Shown here in pieces: positions 43,801 through 55,810 of a stretch of 64,000 nt of DNA. The translations under genes and the position numbers were made by a program. The notes under the pieces were generated by a model. That model was not told where the DNA came from and did no database searches. It saw only the letters and a list, made by a program, of their open reading frames with translations. The DNA lies in contig CAUJNA010000458.1 of assembly GCA_963377175.1 (NCBI GenBank), positions 511,033 to 575,032 of the forward strand, read 5' to 3'. How positions within the stretch are numbered: the first letter of the stretch is position 1; each line of letters begins with the position of its first letter. The stretch comes from Effrenium voratum. Its lineage: Eukaryota; Sar; Dinophyceae; Suessiales; Symbiodiniaceae.

Positions 43801-46800
43801 GTATACCTGAGTCAGTGTGTATGTTTGTGTGTTCATTGCCATCTTTTGGCGTGATACTTGTTCGCACATTAAATGCGGCAGCACAACTAGACGTGGGTAG
43901 TCTTTCGTGGAGGGTACCTGTTGTGTGGTTGTTAAGGGAAACAAAGGGAAAACTACCCTTGCAAGGTTTCCTCAACAAAGACAAACCGGCATACCGTAAA
44001 CGACATTGTGCGGTTTCCGCCATGGGGTTCGCAGTTCCTTTGTCGTTGCTGGCAAGAGGCCGTTGGCCTTGCGGAGGAGATTCTCCGGCATCAACCGCGT
44101 ACAGTGGGGTTTGAATGCGGGTGGTCCGGAAGAGCAGTGGGGAATCAAAATCGCAAAAGGGAGCCGCTGGGGTTCCTTCGCCTCTTGCAACCGCCCAGGT
44201 TGTGTTTGTGCGCATGTCTGTTCTTGAGTTGGTGGCCAAGGCAAACATGAAGGAAACCTGAAAATATTCGGCTTCCACCGTGTGGTTTCCAAGCCGTTTC
44301 GGCCATGGGTCCAATGTATTTGCTCAAAGTTGGGATTTGCAGTTGTTGAGTTACTGATGTCTTGTAAGCGCGGCCCTAGAACTATTTTCGCTTCCCCAGC
44401 CATATGTGTCAATGGGGAAGGGGTTGGTTTCTGGGAGTGTCTCAAAATTTGGTGCCACCTGGGAGTCCAACCAATTTTTCAGAACACCCTTACTTTGCGT
44501 TGAACATGTAGGTTCTACCCAGGGCCTTGATCCAAGGCATCCAAATACCAACCGGTAGTAAGTCCTGTTTGTTGTGTGGATCGAGAGACTGCTTAATTGA
44601 CATCCCTTCCCCCTTCTTGTTGCAGTTGCCCACTCGGCCCGCGACCGCTGGGCAACTGGTTGTCAGATGGCAGGGCCTTGAAGCTATCTGGCAGCGTCAA
44701 GTCTTTGATATACATGTACCAGTCATGGCGACTAGTGTGAGGCCCCTTCTTTTGAAGCATGCTAATTTGGCCCCGGCAACTGTGCTCGCATTTTCCAAGG
44801 TTTGTCAATCCCGCGAGCGGAAGGGACATTTCACTCAGAGACTCACAGACATTATTTCTCGGATGTTTGCCTTAAGGTCCAAGCTCTTGAGCTTGACAAG
44901 AGGGGAAAGTTTGCACAGGCTTCGCAATGAGCTGATCCTTGTTTTTAAACATGTGAGACAAGATGCTTGAAACAGCCTACTCGGTTGCTGTTTGGTCAGC
45001 AGGTAAAGCGGTAGCCTTGAATTCATCTCAGAACTTGGATCAGGCACGCCTCGTTGGTCCAAGGCTTTGGAATGATGCGGGAAGGTCCTCAGACACTCAG
45101 CTTACTTGTTGAATGACCGTTTTTTGATCATTTGCTTGTAGGTGCTTTCATTATTTGAGTCAAGGGCAAGAAGACAATGTTCTGTTCTATTTTGTAGTTT
45201 CACAGGTAAGTTAGGTGTATTCATGTTGCCTTGCAAGGCGGGCAGGAGTGTTGGTGGCTCGTTTCTTTGCGGTCGGCGAAGATGCTGTTCATGGGACCCT
45301 GGCCCACGTCCATGATTCTAAGAATCATTGTGTTTTTGTGTTTTGAAAGAACATCTAGGCGGTTGTTTATCCAAATGTTTATCATTCACTGTGGGTGAGG
45401 TCGCAGTCCAAAGTAACCAGCCTATGGTGGGTGGCTTTAGGTAGAAAGGGGCCACATTGATATGCGGGAAACAAGTCTTGGCCCGTTCCAGAGCCTTTGA
45501 GATATTTCTGTCCATGGACTTAAGTGGCTTGTGTGTGTCTGTGTGTGTGTGTTCAGGGGTTGGTTGCCAAGTTGCTAGGCAGCTCGGCGCAAAAGCAAGC
45601 GTCTCAAGGATCCCAGACCTCCAGTGGTTTCAACAACCCCATCCCTTTTTGGGAGGGGGGATTCCAGTGGTGCCCTGGTTTTTCCTTGGGCGGAATTCAA
45701 AAGGCTGGCGGGAAGATCCCATGGCCCCGGTTTTGCAACTTGGTTCTTACATTGCAGACCCTGCGATTCCTCAAAGGACTCTGCCTAAAGAGTTCGGTGC
45801 TTGGCCAACCTTTGCATGGAGGTTCTTCATTCAGGTGCGAAGGTGCTTCCATTAGGGCATGTAAATCTCAAGAAACATGCTAAAACAGCAGGCACCAAAC
45901 AACAGAAAAGAAGCAGGTGTCCCGAAAGAACACAGTTTTGCACGGCAAGAGCTGGTTTTGCGAGATTGTATTCTTGCCTACAGGTGTTTATGGTGCTTGT
46001 ACAGAAAAATGCGGTATTCTTACGTTTGTTTGACGTGTCCAAATCCAATCAACGCTCCAGAACCATTTTTTTCGGAGAACAGAAGAGGTTGTTTGGTTCT
46101 GACCCGTTTTTGTCCAGGTTTTAGTAGCCGAAGGTGTAGAGTCCTTGGGGAAACATGAACTATTCTGTACGCAGTTACCAGGGAGAGTGGACGGCTCGCA
46201 TACAACTTGTACCACTTGGCCTTTTGTGGGTGTGACGGGGATGATGTAGGCCAAAGCAACCCAGTTGCCCCACAACTGAGAATATTTCGAGGGTGCTTCC
46301 GAGGTCGTGTTGTGCGCCTTTGGGGTGGATCCTGACCCCGTATCCAACGAGCGGAGACCCTTGGAGGTCTCCCTTTGAGCCCAAAAGGGCGGGGGATTCT
46401 CCCAATACCAGTTCCGTTTTTTTGGTGTTGTTTTTTCTTTTCTTTTTTTTTCTGGGGCCCGTCCAGGTGGTTGGTTTCCGGCTTCCCTGCAAAGAGCATC
46501 CAAAACAGCCCTAGTTTGAGACGTCATTTGTGCAAATCTCTGGATTTGCAACGGTTAAAAAGACGAGATTAATAAACTCCTGGTTGATTGGTGGGGGGGG
46601 TGGGTTCATTTCAAGGAGCAATCCTTCGCTTTTGGGGGGGGGGAACACGAGATTACGATAATCCTTTTCCTTCTAGATATCTATCATTCCTGGAAATATG
46701 CTGTGTTTTTTTTCCGGTCGAAATCAAGTGGAGGTTCTGAGTCCGGGGTCAGCATCAATTCGAGCTCCCCAGCTCTTTGTGAGCCCTTGGCTCGCCAGGC

Positions 46801-49800
46801 GAACTGAAGCTGGGCGTGCGGGGGATGAAGTGCTCCGATTGCTACTGTCGGCTTGGTGTGGGTTTGGCAACCTCCACAATGGTCGGTGTCCTTTAAATTC
46901 ACTATCCATCCCTAAATTCGTACCCAAGAATCCTCCAACAGAGACTTTGAACATAGGAATATGAACAGAGCCTCTATCATGAGCAGGTTCGGGTATGCTG
47001 CCAAGGTACGTTGGAGTGGTCTTGGATTTGATTTGCAGCATTTGAACCGACGTGGCCAGGGTTTGATGCAACTTACAGCGGCAGTCTCTGCAAAGGGCGG
47101 ACAGAGAGGGACCCAAAGACAAAGTTCCATCTCAATAAAATGAAAACACAAAATATATTTTTTGTATGGCTGCGTACCGTATGTACTCACGCGCACCCAC
47201 CCGCATGCATGCAACGTAACAAGCTGTAGTATAGTTTAGTGTACTGTACTTGGTGTAGTGCGACGTAATGCTATGTCATGCCATTTCATGTCGCGGATTG
47301 GTTTAAATGTGTGTCTCAAGGCACCTTTGGCCGCCCAAACTTGGACTCGTAAAATGAACAAGGCGTTGGCTTGCAAAAGCTCTGCATTGCAAGGAGATAC
47401 TTTGAAGCGCACTTTTGCGATTTACACACTGCAACACATGTTTTTGGATCAGCACTCTTATCCAGACTTTGCCTTGGAAACGGGTTGCTGACCTGTTTAG
47501 CGGGAAGACATTCTTAGTGGGTAGGTCTGGCCAGTTCGAGCAGGTCAGGTCCGATTTCTTCGGAGTGCGCTTTGCTTTGGACTCATCAAACCCTTCAAGC
47601 CGTGCATTGACTTGAAGTCCTCAAGTTAGGGAGTTATGACGCGGCAACGGCAATTCGTGCCGGTTTGAATGCCCCCTATGAGTGCATGGAATTCTCCGGT
47701 GCCAGAATTTGGGGCCAATAGAAAGTTCAAGTCTGGTGCTTCCGTTGCTTCAGGCCAGTTTTGTTTTCAGGTACAACTTATTCCCGCCGCTGGACTTCCT
47801 CGCGTATTTGAAGAGGACTGGGGCTTTTGTGCGATTTCGGCACGCACACGCCATGAGGGATCCCGCTGCTGGCTCTATGGTCAATCCGTAGGCCTGCCTT
47901 GACAAGCCTTGGGCCCATACGCTTCCCCGGACTCCAAGGGGCGTCATGCAAGCTGCAAGCGTTGCCCCTGTTGGAGGCATGGAAGGACTATGCTGGAATC
48001 GCGATAGCTATTTGAGGGTAGAGGGGGCTTTGGTCTCCCTGTTGTTTCAGATCATCAACCTCACAGTGAACAAACAATTGATTTGAAATAAATGACAGCG
48101 GACTATGAAGTTGTTGTTCAATGTCTGTTGGGAGAGCTGTTAGAAAGAGCACTGGCAATTTGCAGGAGGTGTATCGTGATGGCCACAGGATGGCATGTGA
48201 TTTAAGCGATGCATCACCCCAACACGAGGCCTTGCCGCTGTGATTCCTGTCTTTGGCACCCCGACTTGTCACATGCTGTGGTTGCCCACGACTTCACTGG
48301 GGTAAACTCGGGCTTTATGAAGGTCCCTGGGGATTTCGCAAATGTCACTCGTTGAAATTCGAGTGCCCAGGATCCATGTGGCCTATCATCCGGGCAGAGA
48401 GCGGACAGAAGTTGCGAGGAGATCCGAAGAGTTTCGGTGACACCAGGGCCCCCTATGTTTGCGCAGAAAAAAAACACTTTCTTTTGGGGCTATAGAACGA
48501 TTTCTATTCCGGTGTTCCTTTAGAATCATGACTATTGCTTTTCAAGAGTGTTTCTTATTGTGTAAGCACCACGATGTCTCCACGAAAGGCTGTTTGCTTG
48601 CCACGAAACGGCATATCACGGCTAGGTGCTTTCCACGAGCTCATTGTCATGCTGAATGACGTGGGGTCGCATGGTCCCCTTGTTGGATCCTCTTTAGCAG
48701 TACCACGACCACAACATGTCAGGGTCTCAAGAAGGCCCCTTTTCTTCTTTTCTTATCCTGAGTAATGAAGGTGCGCCAATTCCCACCCTCAAGAGACACC
48801 TTGACATTTGAAAATCACTAGGTCTGTACTGAATGTTTAGCTTTGGGAAAGCTGATGTATACCGATGCCCCTCATAATTGTCTTCGCACACAAAAGTCCC
48901 GGTCTAGGACGGTTGTGCGATAGTGTGATAGTATCTCATGTCTACTATTATGTTCATTGCTTGCATTTGCAAGTGATGCAGTGAGTTGTGTTCCGGCATC
49001 TCTAAAACAAATTCTGCAATGGAACGCCGCAGGACAAGAGCATGGGGGCACACACACACATCATCTAACACAAAAATGGCGCTGCCTTCTTGCTTCTTGG
49101 TTTTCTAACAATGGATTCGCCACCCATATCAAGGGTCCAGGATCGCCTATGGCGCATCTTAGCAGCCTTTGTGGCTCCCAGGAAGCTCATCATGCACATG
49201 ACCTCTGAGCGAGTACCTTAGTCACGGAAGCCAGCAGAATTATCTTCTGATCAAGGCGGACTGGGTGATATGAGAAGACATAAAATTACTGGCAGTCTAT
49301 GCCTAGTTTGGATGCAAAAGCCAAGGGGGCATGACCTGCACCAATTTTGATGATCTGGCCGAACCGGGGTGAAACTTGATCCCGCATGAATGATGGTGTC
49401 TTACTCGGTGTTGTTTTCTGTTAATTTTGGGAATTTGCCCAGATGGTACGGTGGTGTGTCTTGTTCTGATGCGTATACCCCTTGCGTTGTTTCAATAGGA
49501 AACTGAAGGACCCATTTTGGGGGTTCTAACTGGAGATCAGAAGTATGGTGTGAGCAGTGGTTTGCAGCCATGTCATTTCCTTGGCAAGGGCCCAGAAGGA
49601 TGCAAAAGGCCAGCTCCGCCAGAGTCCCAAAACAGCGATGTGCCAGAAGCCGATCAGAAAGAGACGGACATGATTTGGCTAAGGAGCCCGTCTGGCTCTT
49701 TCTCTCTTTATCGTGATAGTCAGTGAGGGGTTTGCCGACAGCACCCTGTTTGTTGACCTCGGTGCGCCCTCTCTGGCGGGGGTTCCTTTGTGCTCCGTTC

Positions 49801-49965
49801 GTTTGTCAAACAGCACCTTTGGTTGAGAATTCAAGACACTCCTCGTGTTGCCTCCCGTAGAAGCGCTCCCTTTCGGGATTCCGTTTCCACAGGCCCCGGT
49901 AGACTTTGGACCAAGCGTTCCTTTCGCCAGGCGAATATTCAATTACCAACCTTCAGCACTCAAAA
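43801..49965. other. Gene-poor region
   Basis: No supported gene. The open frame at 44527-44970 (147 codons) follows a pyrimidine-rich stretch ending in CAG (44614-44627) and could contain an exon, but nothing in it is recognised. There is a TG run at 45532-45552 and pyrimidine-rich DNA at 46405-46455. Confidence 0.5.
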
Positions 49966-49969
49966 ATGA

Positions 49970-50480
49970 ACCAGAAAAAAGTCGATTCACCACTGCGAAA
50001 CGATCAGCCAGAAAATTGTGCACCCACTTCCCACTTTTGTTTGGTGGGTTCACCACTTTGAAATGGTCAACCAGCAAAAAGCACCCCCATTTGCTCTTTT
50101 ATTTGCTGGTTTCACCACTGAGAAATGATAAACCAGAAACGGGTGCTCCGGTTCCGCTTTGTGTTTGGTGGGTTTACCACTCCAAATGACCAACCAGAAA
50201 AGGGTGCAGCCATGTGCCCTCTGTTTGTTTGGCGGGTGTACCACGTACTAATGATCAACCAAAAAGGGTGCACCCGTTTTCCTTTGTGTGTAGGGGGTTC
50301 ACTTTTTCGAAATGATCAGCCAAAGAATGTCCACCCATTTCCCATATTTGTTGTTTGGTGGGTTCACCACTTTCAAATGAGCAGCCAGAAGGGTGCGCCC
50401 TTTTCCCTGTTGCTCGGTGGGTTCAGCACTTGAAATTTATCAACCAGCAAAGTGGTGTGTTTGGTGGCACACCACAAAAC
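49970..50480. repeat. Minisatellite, ~66-bp period, about eight copies
   Basis: Degenerate units each contain TTTGGTGGGTTCACCAC, then AAATGATCAACCAGAAAAGG and GTGCACCCATTTCCC. GGTGGGTTCACCAC is partly self-complementary (GGTG...CACC). Open frames in both directions repeat the same peptide pattern and are by-products of the array. Confidence 0.9.
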
Positions 50481-50870
50481 ATCACTAACCCCAAACAGGG
50501 TCCCTTGTCTCTACCAATCCGGCTCCAAATTGCACCGACTGCCAAACCAATTTCGCGGATCAGGCGCACGAAGAAGCGGTACCCGAGCCTCCAGGCGTGG
50601 CTGTTGCAATGCCTCCAATGGGTTGGTTTCCTTTTGGTTTCCCTCCAGAACCCCTGTTTTGAGACGCTCCCTATTGTCACCCCCCACATTCTGGGAATCT
50701 ATAATGAAACTGTTTGGGTTTGGACCATTTCAGTTGCGACCTACAAATGTCAACTTTTCTTGGCCAGCCCACTCAGGAAGTGAGTAATGTTGATCCCCAA
50801 TAAATACCCGCTGGAACCTTGCCGGGCAGGGTTCCCTATTATATATACTGTATATATTATATCCAACTTG

Positions 50871-51172
50871 TGAACGTCACCCCGAGAGTCACGCCGAAGG
50901 AAACTCTTTTGAGAGTGGCCCAACATGTGATGCTTGCCATTCTTCATGTTGACCTGAATGTTGAACTCCTGATGACCAAGCCTTGCTTGGCCCGTGTTGT
51001 TCAGCGCAGACAACAGCTGGGCTTTGCTTTGGTGAGGGCGGCCAGCCCTGGAGCCTGTCCAACGTGCATGAGCAGGGTTGAGATGGCCGCGGTTGTGGAG
51101 AACCCGAATTTGCTGTCATCCTACAGCGTCCGAACGGTGGCCACGACTGCTGGCCTGCTGATCAACATCTGA
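50871..51172 (+). CDS. Possible 3'-terminal exon of a host gene
   Basis: This open stretch ends at the TGA at 51170-51172. Unlike most open frames in the flanking DNA it has coding-like codon use, with G/C favoured at third positions, and an ordinary soluble-protein composition (for example KETLLRVAQHVMLAILHVDL and GACPTCMSRVEMAAVVENPN). No domain is recognised. No upstream exon or convincing splice acceptor was identified, and the left boundary is a guess. Confidence 0.2.
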
Positions 51173-54164
51173 GCTTCTCCGCTGGAGTTGGCCGAGTCGC
51201 AGCTTCGGGAGCTGTTCCAGCCAGGGTTGGCATGGGTGCTCCTTCTGTGCGTTTCTCAATCTCTACAATGGGCCATGGACGCAGAATAGAGAGCCCAGAA
51301 CCCAATGATGTTTCCTTTGTCTCGAGGGAAGCACAACATTGGTTGCAGGTTAGGGGGCTACCTTGCTTTTCAGTTCCAACATTTGGGTTGCTTGGGGATG
51401 GACAATTTGACAATATGCGTTTGTTTGTTTTTTCCAGTGTTCTTCCAACCACTGTATACACCGGAGATCAAGATGGAGCAGTCATCTCCTTCGCGGACCC
51501 CTTTATCGTCGGTCAGTTCCTTGGCCACTGGTTTAATTTACAGTGATAGGACCGCCCGTTTGTCTCAAAATGGGGGGAGGTTTTGAAATGAGCTTTTTTG
51601 TTTTGGATTCCCTTGAAACCGACAACATACGGGGTACCCTCAAAGAAGCGCGCACACATATATATATATATATATATATCTATCTTCAGTTCAGTGAGCC
51701 CAAGACTCACCTGCCATTTCCGGGGCCTGTGGCAGGCGAGCTGGGAGCTGTTGGGTTCAGGCCTCGGTCTACCCGCGCTGGCCCAGCTCCTTCTTGTTGG
51801 AGGGTGTTTTTTGCTTTTAAATCGGCGACATACCAGAAAATGTGTTTCTCCTCATGGCGTAAGAGACCGGCTCATCGCCATAAACCTAAAGGACACCGCA
51901 ACCTATACCCTCCCAAAATGAAAGCGGACGGGAATCCCACGATGAAACTCACGGGGTATGTGGGATGGTCCCCATCCAAAGCCTCATGCGACTTTTGGCA
52001 TTCCTTTCTTGATTTCTTGGCCTTCTGTTGCATGGCCGGGCGTTGTTGCCGTGTGCAGACCGACATGTGTAGCTAGAAGCGGTGCAGCCGGGATGGCAGG
52101 TTGTGTTTGCTGAATCACCATGCTACCATGGGTTCCTTTAGCCCGCTTGAGGTTATTTTGCACATGGCTCAGTCCCGGTCCCGAATTCGTTCCCGGCGCC
52201 TCGAGGCTACGATGCGGCCGCCTCCATCGACGTGGAGATGGTGGATGGCCGCAAGAAACGCTTCCTGGTGCTTTGCTCAGATCCCCCTTAATGGAATTGG
52301 GGAGTCTGGGTGATCCGTGAATTTCCACTTCTAGTTTCATTTCCCGATGTCGTGCCATTTGACTGCCCCAAGGTAGACTTAAACTCAGGGACCCGTATCC
52401 CTTGTAAGGAAAATCAACCAACAAATCAAACAACGGCTTAAGTCTATCTTGGGGTAGTCAAAAGTGTAACCCTGCTTCGGAAGAAGTGCGAAAGTGGCGC
52501 TTGATAGGTCTTCCTACGAAATCTCACCATGAAGGTACTTTACAGGTTCTGGTTCTGTGCAAACATGGATTGGCATTGCACGAGCCAGGCGTGATGGGAA
52601 ACCAAAGGAAACACACCACCACTTTGAAAGTTCCCCCCCCCCATTTTTACGATATGTTGGCCCTTCGAGGATCCTTTTAAAAGGGACATTTGAGAAGGTG
52701 TTGACAGGAGAAGAGCTTGACGATTTGCTCGTCCTTGTAAGTCACCTGATTGGCATTGCAAGATTGCCATCAGCGCCAGGGAGAAGCCCATAAACCCAGA
52801 ACCGTTCGAGGGATTTCCTGTTGGAACTGGACCCTCTTCTGAAATCTCCTTTTGGGAAGTGGGCCATTTTTGGGGTCCCAAAGCCCAGGCGGAGCATTAC
52901 AGCTACAGGGAGATGCAGGACAGTGTCGAAGTGATCTGTGTCAGAATGGGGCTGTTGTGTGGAGGGGTACCACAAAACCACCTGTTCTGAGGTCGCCCTA
53001 TGTTGACTCGCATGAAAGGGATCCCGACAAACGCACAACTGACCTGAATCATCCTTAATCTCAGCTGATTCCTAGGGGGTTTTAGCTGTGGATCATATGG
53101 GTCTGTGTTTAGAGGGTGCCCTATTGAAGGTTTGCTTAAAGTCTTCTGATTTGTGCATGCTTTCACGATATCGGTGATAATTAGCATTGATAAGTTGCCA
53201 GTGTGCTCTTATGTTTCAATGCCTCTGTAGAAATCCCAGCCATTCGTTGCTTGAGGATCTCGACTTCCCAACCAAACGTGAGGAATGTTGCCAGGACATT
53301 GTCGATACCTGGCAGTTCGAGAACCATTTGGAGTACATGAAGGACTCCGCGCGTGCCGTAGGCTTCACTTCCCAAGCAAAGTCTCGAGCCGACTGCATGT
53401 CCTCAGCCGTTTGCCTGGCAGTAGCTTAAGAGGTATACATACATAATAATATATATATATATATATAATGTATATGTATATATATATAATATGGGTATGT
53501 CTCAAAATGAGGGCCCCTCAAAGTGTCGGTTTCCTTTTGGGTTTCCCTTTCAACCAGCCAACAGGGTACCCGGAACAAACAGGTCTGGATTGCAGCCAAC
53601 TGCACTTATTTCCATGTTTGCAAAATGGATGCCGTCTTAGCGTGTCTTAGCAAGCTGTTTCCTCCTTGTTGTAGTCTACACACTCTTTATCACTTTTCAA
53701 TATGTATCACAAGTCAAATTTGAAATGTCTAATGCTGTTTGTCCTGGAAATTTGCACACACCCTAGAACTCAATGTATCGTTTGGAAGGAAGCTGAACAA
53801 GAAAAGGCACATATAGAATAAAGTGCAAATGAGGCAGAAAGGATGCCACAGACGACGAGGCAAAACATGTTTGAGGAGAAGACAAGGAGAGCCATGATGA
53901 GGACGTGACGAGAAACTGACACCTCAAACACATGTTCAAGGACGAAAGGGGCACAGAAAGAAAGACAAGGAAGAAGTGCAACACATACAAATATGCTAGA
54001 GACACATCTCTGACAAGGACAAGAATCGAGAGGGTGCAACCTTGCCAAATGCCACGAGTACAGTTTAACATTGGTGACGCCCGTTCTTCCTTTCCTTGGG
54101 GGAGCATTTCCTTTAGAACTATGGTTATGTGGAAACAAAAGTCGCGCTTTTTCCAGCGCTTGAG
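51173..54164. other. Gene-poor region with AT microsatellites
   Basis: (AT)n runs lie at 51655-51680 and 53443-53492. Copies of a short dispersed repeat are seen near 51562-51645 and 53496-53577. The frame at 53187-53429 is short and has no recognised domain. Confidence 0.5.
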
Positions 54165-54216
54165 CCAATGGCAGTCGCCATTGAATGGTTTCGTGTGCAT
54201 CATGTGTACATGCACA
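54165..54216 (-). repeat. Downstream terminal repeat of element 3 (52 bp)
   Basis: Identical by eye to 62125-62176. On the minus strand it starts TGTGCATGTACACATG right after a polypurine tract. It contains two hairpins: TGTGCAT...ATGCACA and CAATGGC-gact-GCCATTG. At 52 bp it is very short for an LTR, so the true repeat may have been longer and since diverged. Confidence 0.75.
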
Positions 54217-54226
54217 CTCCCCCTGC
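54217..54226 (-). other. Polypurine tract of element 3
   Basis: On the minus strand GCAGGGGGAG lies directly before the TG of the downstream terminal repeat, the standard place for plus-strand priming. The palindrome TGCAGCC-ttc-GGCTGCA (54224-54240) overlaps its upstream edge. Confidence 0.65.
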
Positions 54227-54726
54227 AGCCTTCGGCTGCATTTAAACTTCCTCCCATCCGGAAGAAAATGAAGATTCCTCCACCAAATCCCCAGTGCCAT
54301 CTGCTACCGGAGGACTCGATGGAGTCGGAGGTTTGTCCTCCGTAGTGCTCACCCGGGTAGTAGTCCGCCCTCGTCCTCCAGCCATCGCCTTTAAAAATGT
54401 GACTACCGGGCCCGCATCTTTCCCACGCTTCTCCGGGCCGCCTCGTGCAGAACCTCCGGATCCAACTTGATCTCCAGAGCCCCTCGCACTTGGATCTATG
54501 CCCTTCGAAGCCACTCCACAGTCCTTCGCGGACGACCAGCCAGAATTCTTCTCCTTCCCGACCTTGATCTGGAAGAAGGTGTACCCTCGCCATTGCTGCA
54601 TTTGCGAGGTCCGTTGTCGCTCTTGATGAGCCGTCCAGCTGTCCTCCTCGATGGACCGAATGCCCAAAGGCGATGTGCCCGTGTAAAGCCTCACCGTGAT
54701 CCTCCTCGACTCCAGCTGCACTGCAT

Positions 54727-55524
54727 CTATAGCGGGAATTCTCGGTGGATCGGGTGGAACTTGCGTTTTCGAGGTTTGCCATGTGCACGGATTGCCCATC
54801 CCGGCTGGGACCAATCCCATTCATCCTTGTTCTTGCTCTTGAGCATCGGGGGGGACTTGTACTCGTCGAGTTCCCTTCGGAGCTGATGAAGATCTTCTTC
54901 TTGATCATCCGGCTTCTTCCCCTCCTCAGTCTTCTCCTCCACGTTCGGCTTCTTCGACAGCCACCTCAAAGCTCGTAGCCGTGGTCGAACTTCTTGCCCG
55001 CTTGAGGCCCTGCTGTGGGTATTCCCAATCTGGGGACGGGCTGGTCCTGCGTCATCCGGGTTGTTATCATCCCTCGGGCTGCGGCTTCGTTCACGCTCAC
55101 CCGGTAGTGAAGTGATTCCCAGGTCCCGCAAACTCACCCAAAAAGTCGTAGACCCCGTCCAGGCATCTGCTTCGCGAAAAGCTTCCATCCTCCAATTGTC
55201 GTTGATCACCCGCCGCCCCCGCTCGATGTTGACAAAAACCAGGTTGGTCTGCCGCCGACCCTCTAAGATCGTGGCGTTGACCCCCGGAGGCATGTCCCTC
55301 GGGTCTGGTTGAAAGTCCCGGTTCCTCCTCAGCATATGGATGCGGGTCGCCACGCTGAAGTCTCTCTCGAACGTCACCTCCCACAAGTCCTCCGGCTCCT
55401 CATCCACTGACCCACGATCTGGACCGCCTGGAGGTTCTGGCCATGGCGCAGATGGTGCCGGAGCTGGCACTTGACCCTTACCTACTGATGCAGGGCAGCC
55501 CGTAGGGCAGTGGTCAAATGGCAT
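54727..55524 (-). CDS. Unrecognised downstream frame of element 3 (env-like position)
   Basis: A 265-codon frame lies after RNase H and before the terminal repeat, where standard copia elements have no gene. The N-terminal half has a compact, domain-like stretch: LWEVTFERDFSVATRIHML, VNATILEGRRQTNLVFVNIE and TGSTTFWVSLRDLG. The C-terminal half is highly charged (EEKTEEGKKPDDQEEDLHQL) and may form a coiled coil. No signal peptide or membrane segment is evident, so despite the position it does not look like an envelope glycoprotein. An overlapping frame at 54242-54820 extends it toward the terminal repeat in another phase. Function unknown. Confidence 0.5.
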   Translation of the reverse strand: MPFDHCPTGCPASVGKGQVPAPAPSAPWPEPPGGPDRGSVDEEPEDLWEVTFERDFSVATRIHMLRRNRDFQPDPRDMPPGVNATILEGRRQTNLVFVNIERGRRVINDNWRMEAFREADAWTGSTTFWVSLRDLGITSLPGERERSRSPRDDNNPDDAGPARPQIGNTHSRASSGQEVRPRLRALRWLSKKPNVEEKTEEGKKPDDQEEDLHQLRRELDEYKSPPMLKSKNKDEWDWSQPGWAIRAHGKPRKRKFHPIHREFPL

Positions 55525-55557
55525 GCGGCCGGGGTCCTCCTTTTCAACCCTCGGGGC

Positions 55558-55760
55558 TGGTTCATTTTCCCTAGCCCATCTTGATGTCGCCGGTTCATGG
55601 TCCCTGGCGATCCTTCTCTCTGTCGGTTCATTTTCCCTTCCACCGGTACGTCATCCCTGGTGGTAGGGTCCCTTGGTGTGGTCGGTTCATCTTCCCTGAC
55701 CATCTTGGCAACCCTTCCTTCAAAGTTGCCTTGAGGTGCGGCTGGTTCATCTTCCCTAGC
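55558..55760. repeat. Irregular repeats of GGTTCAT(T/C)TTCCCT
   Basis: Five copies lie near 55558, 55591, 55624, 55683 and 55743. They sit between RNase H and the downstream frame of element 3, with spacings of about 33-60 bases. In one minus-strand frame they read as EDEP or GKMNQ/R peptides. Confidence 0.75.
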
Positions 55761-55810
55761 CGATCTTGATTCCCTCACAGGTTGGGCCCGATGGCCTTTA
55801 TACACAAATC

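Noticed and set aside
44614..44970. Exon of a conserved host gene after a pyrimidine-rich acceptor
   Set aside because: The translation matches nothing recognisable and no partner exon was found. It is mentioned only as a weak possibility.
44990..45060. tRNA-like stretch
   Set aside because: No cloverleaf with a T-arm sequence could be drawn. Elsewhere too, no convincing tRNA or 5S rRNA was found by eye.
53763..54908. A 381-codon minus-strand frame around the downstream terminal repeat of element 3
   Set aside because: It runs from the extra gene through the polypurine tract and terminal repeat into flanking DNA with Leu/Phe/Ser-rich translation. Only the part upstream of the polypurine tract could be coding.
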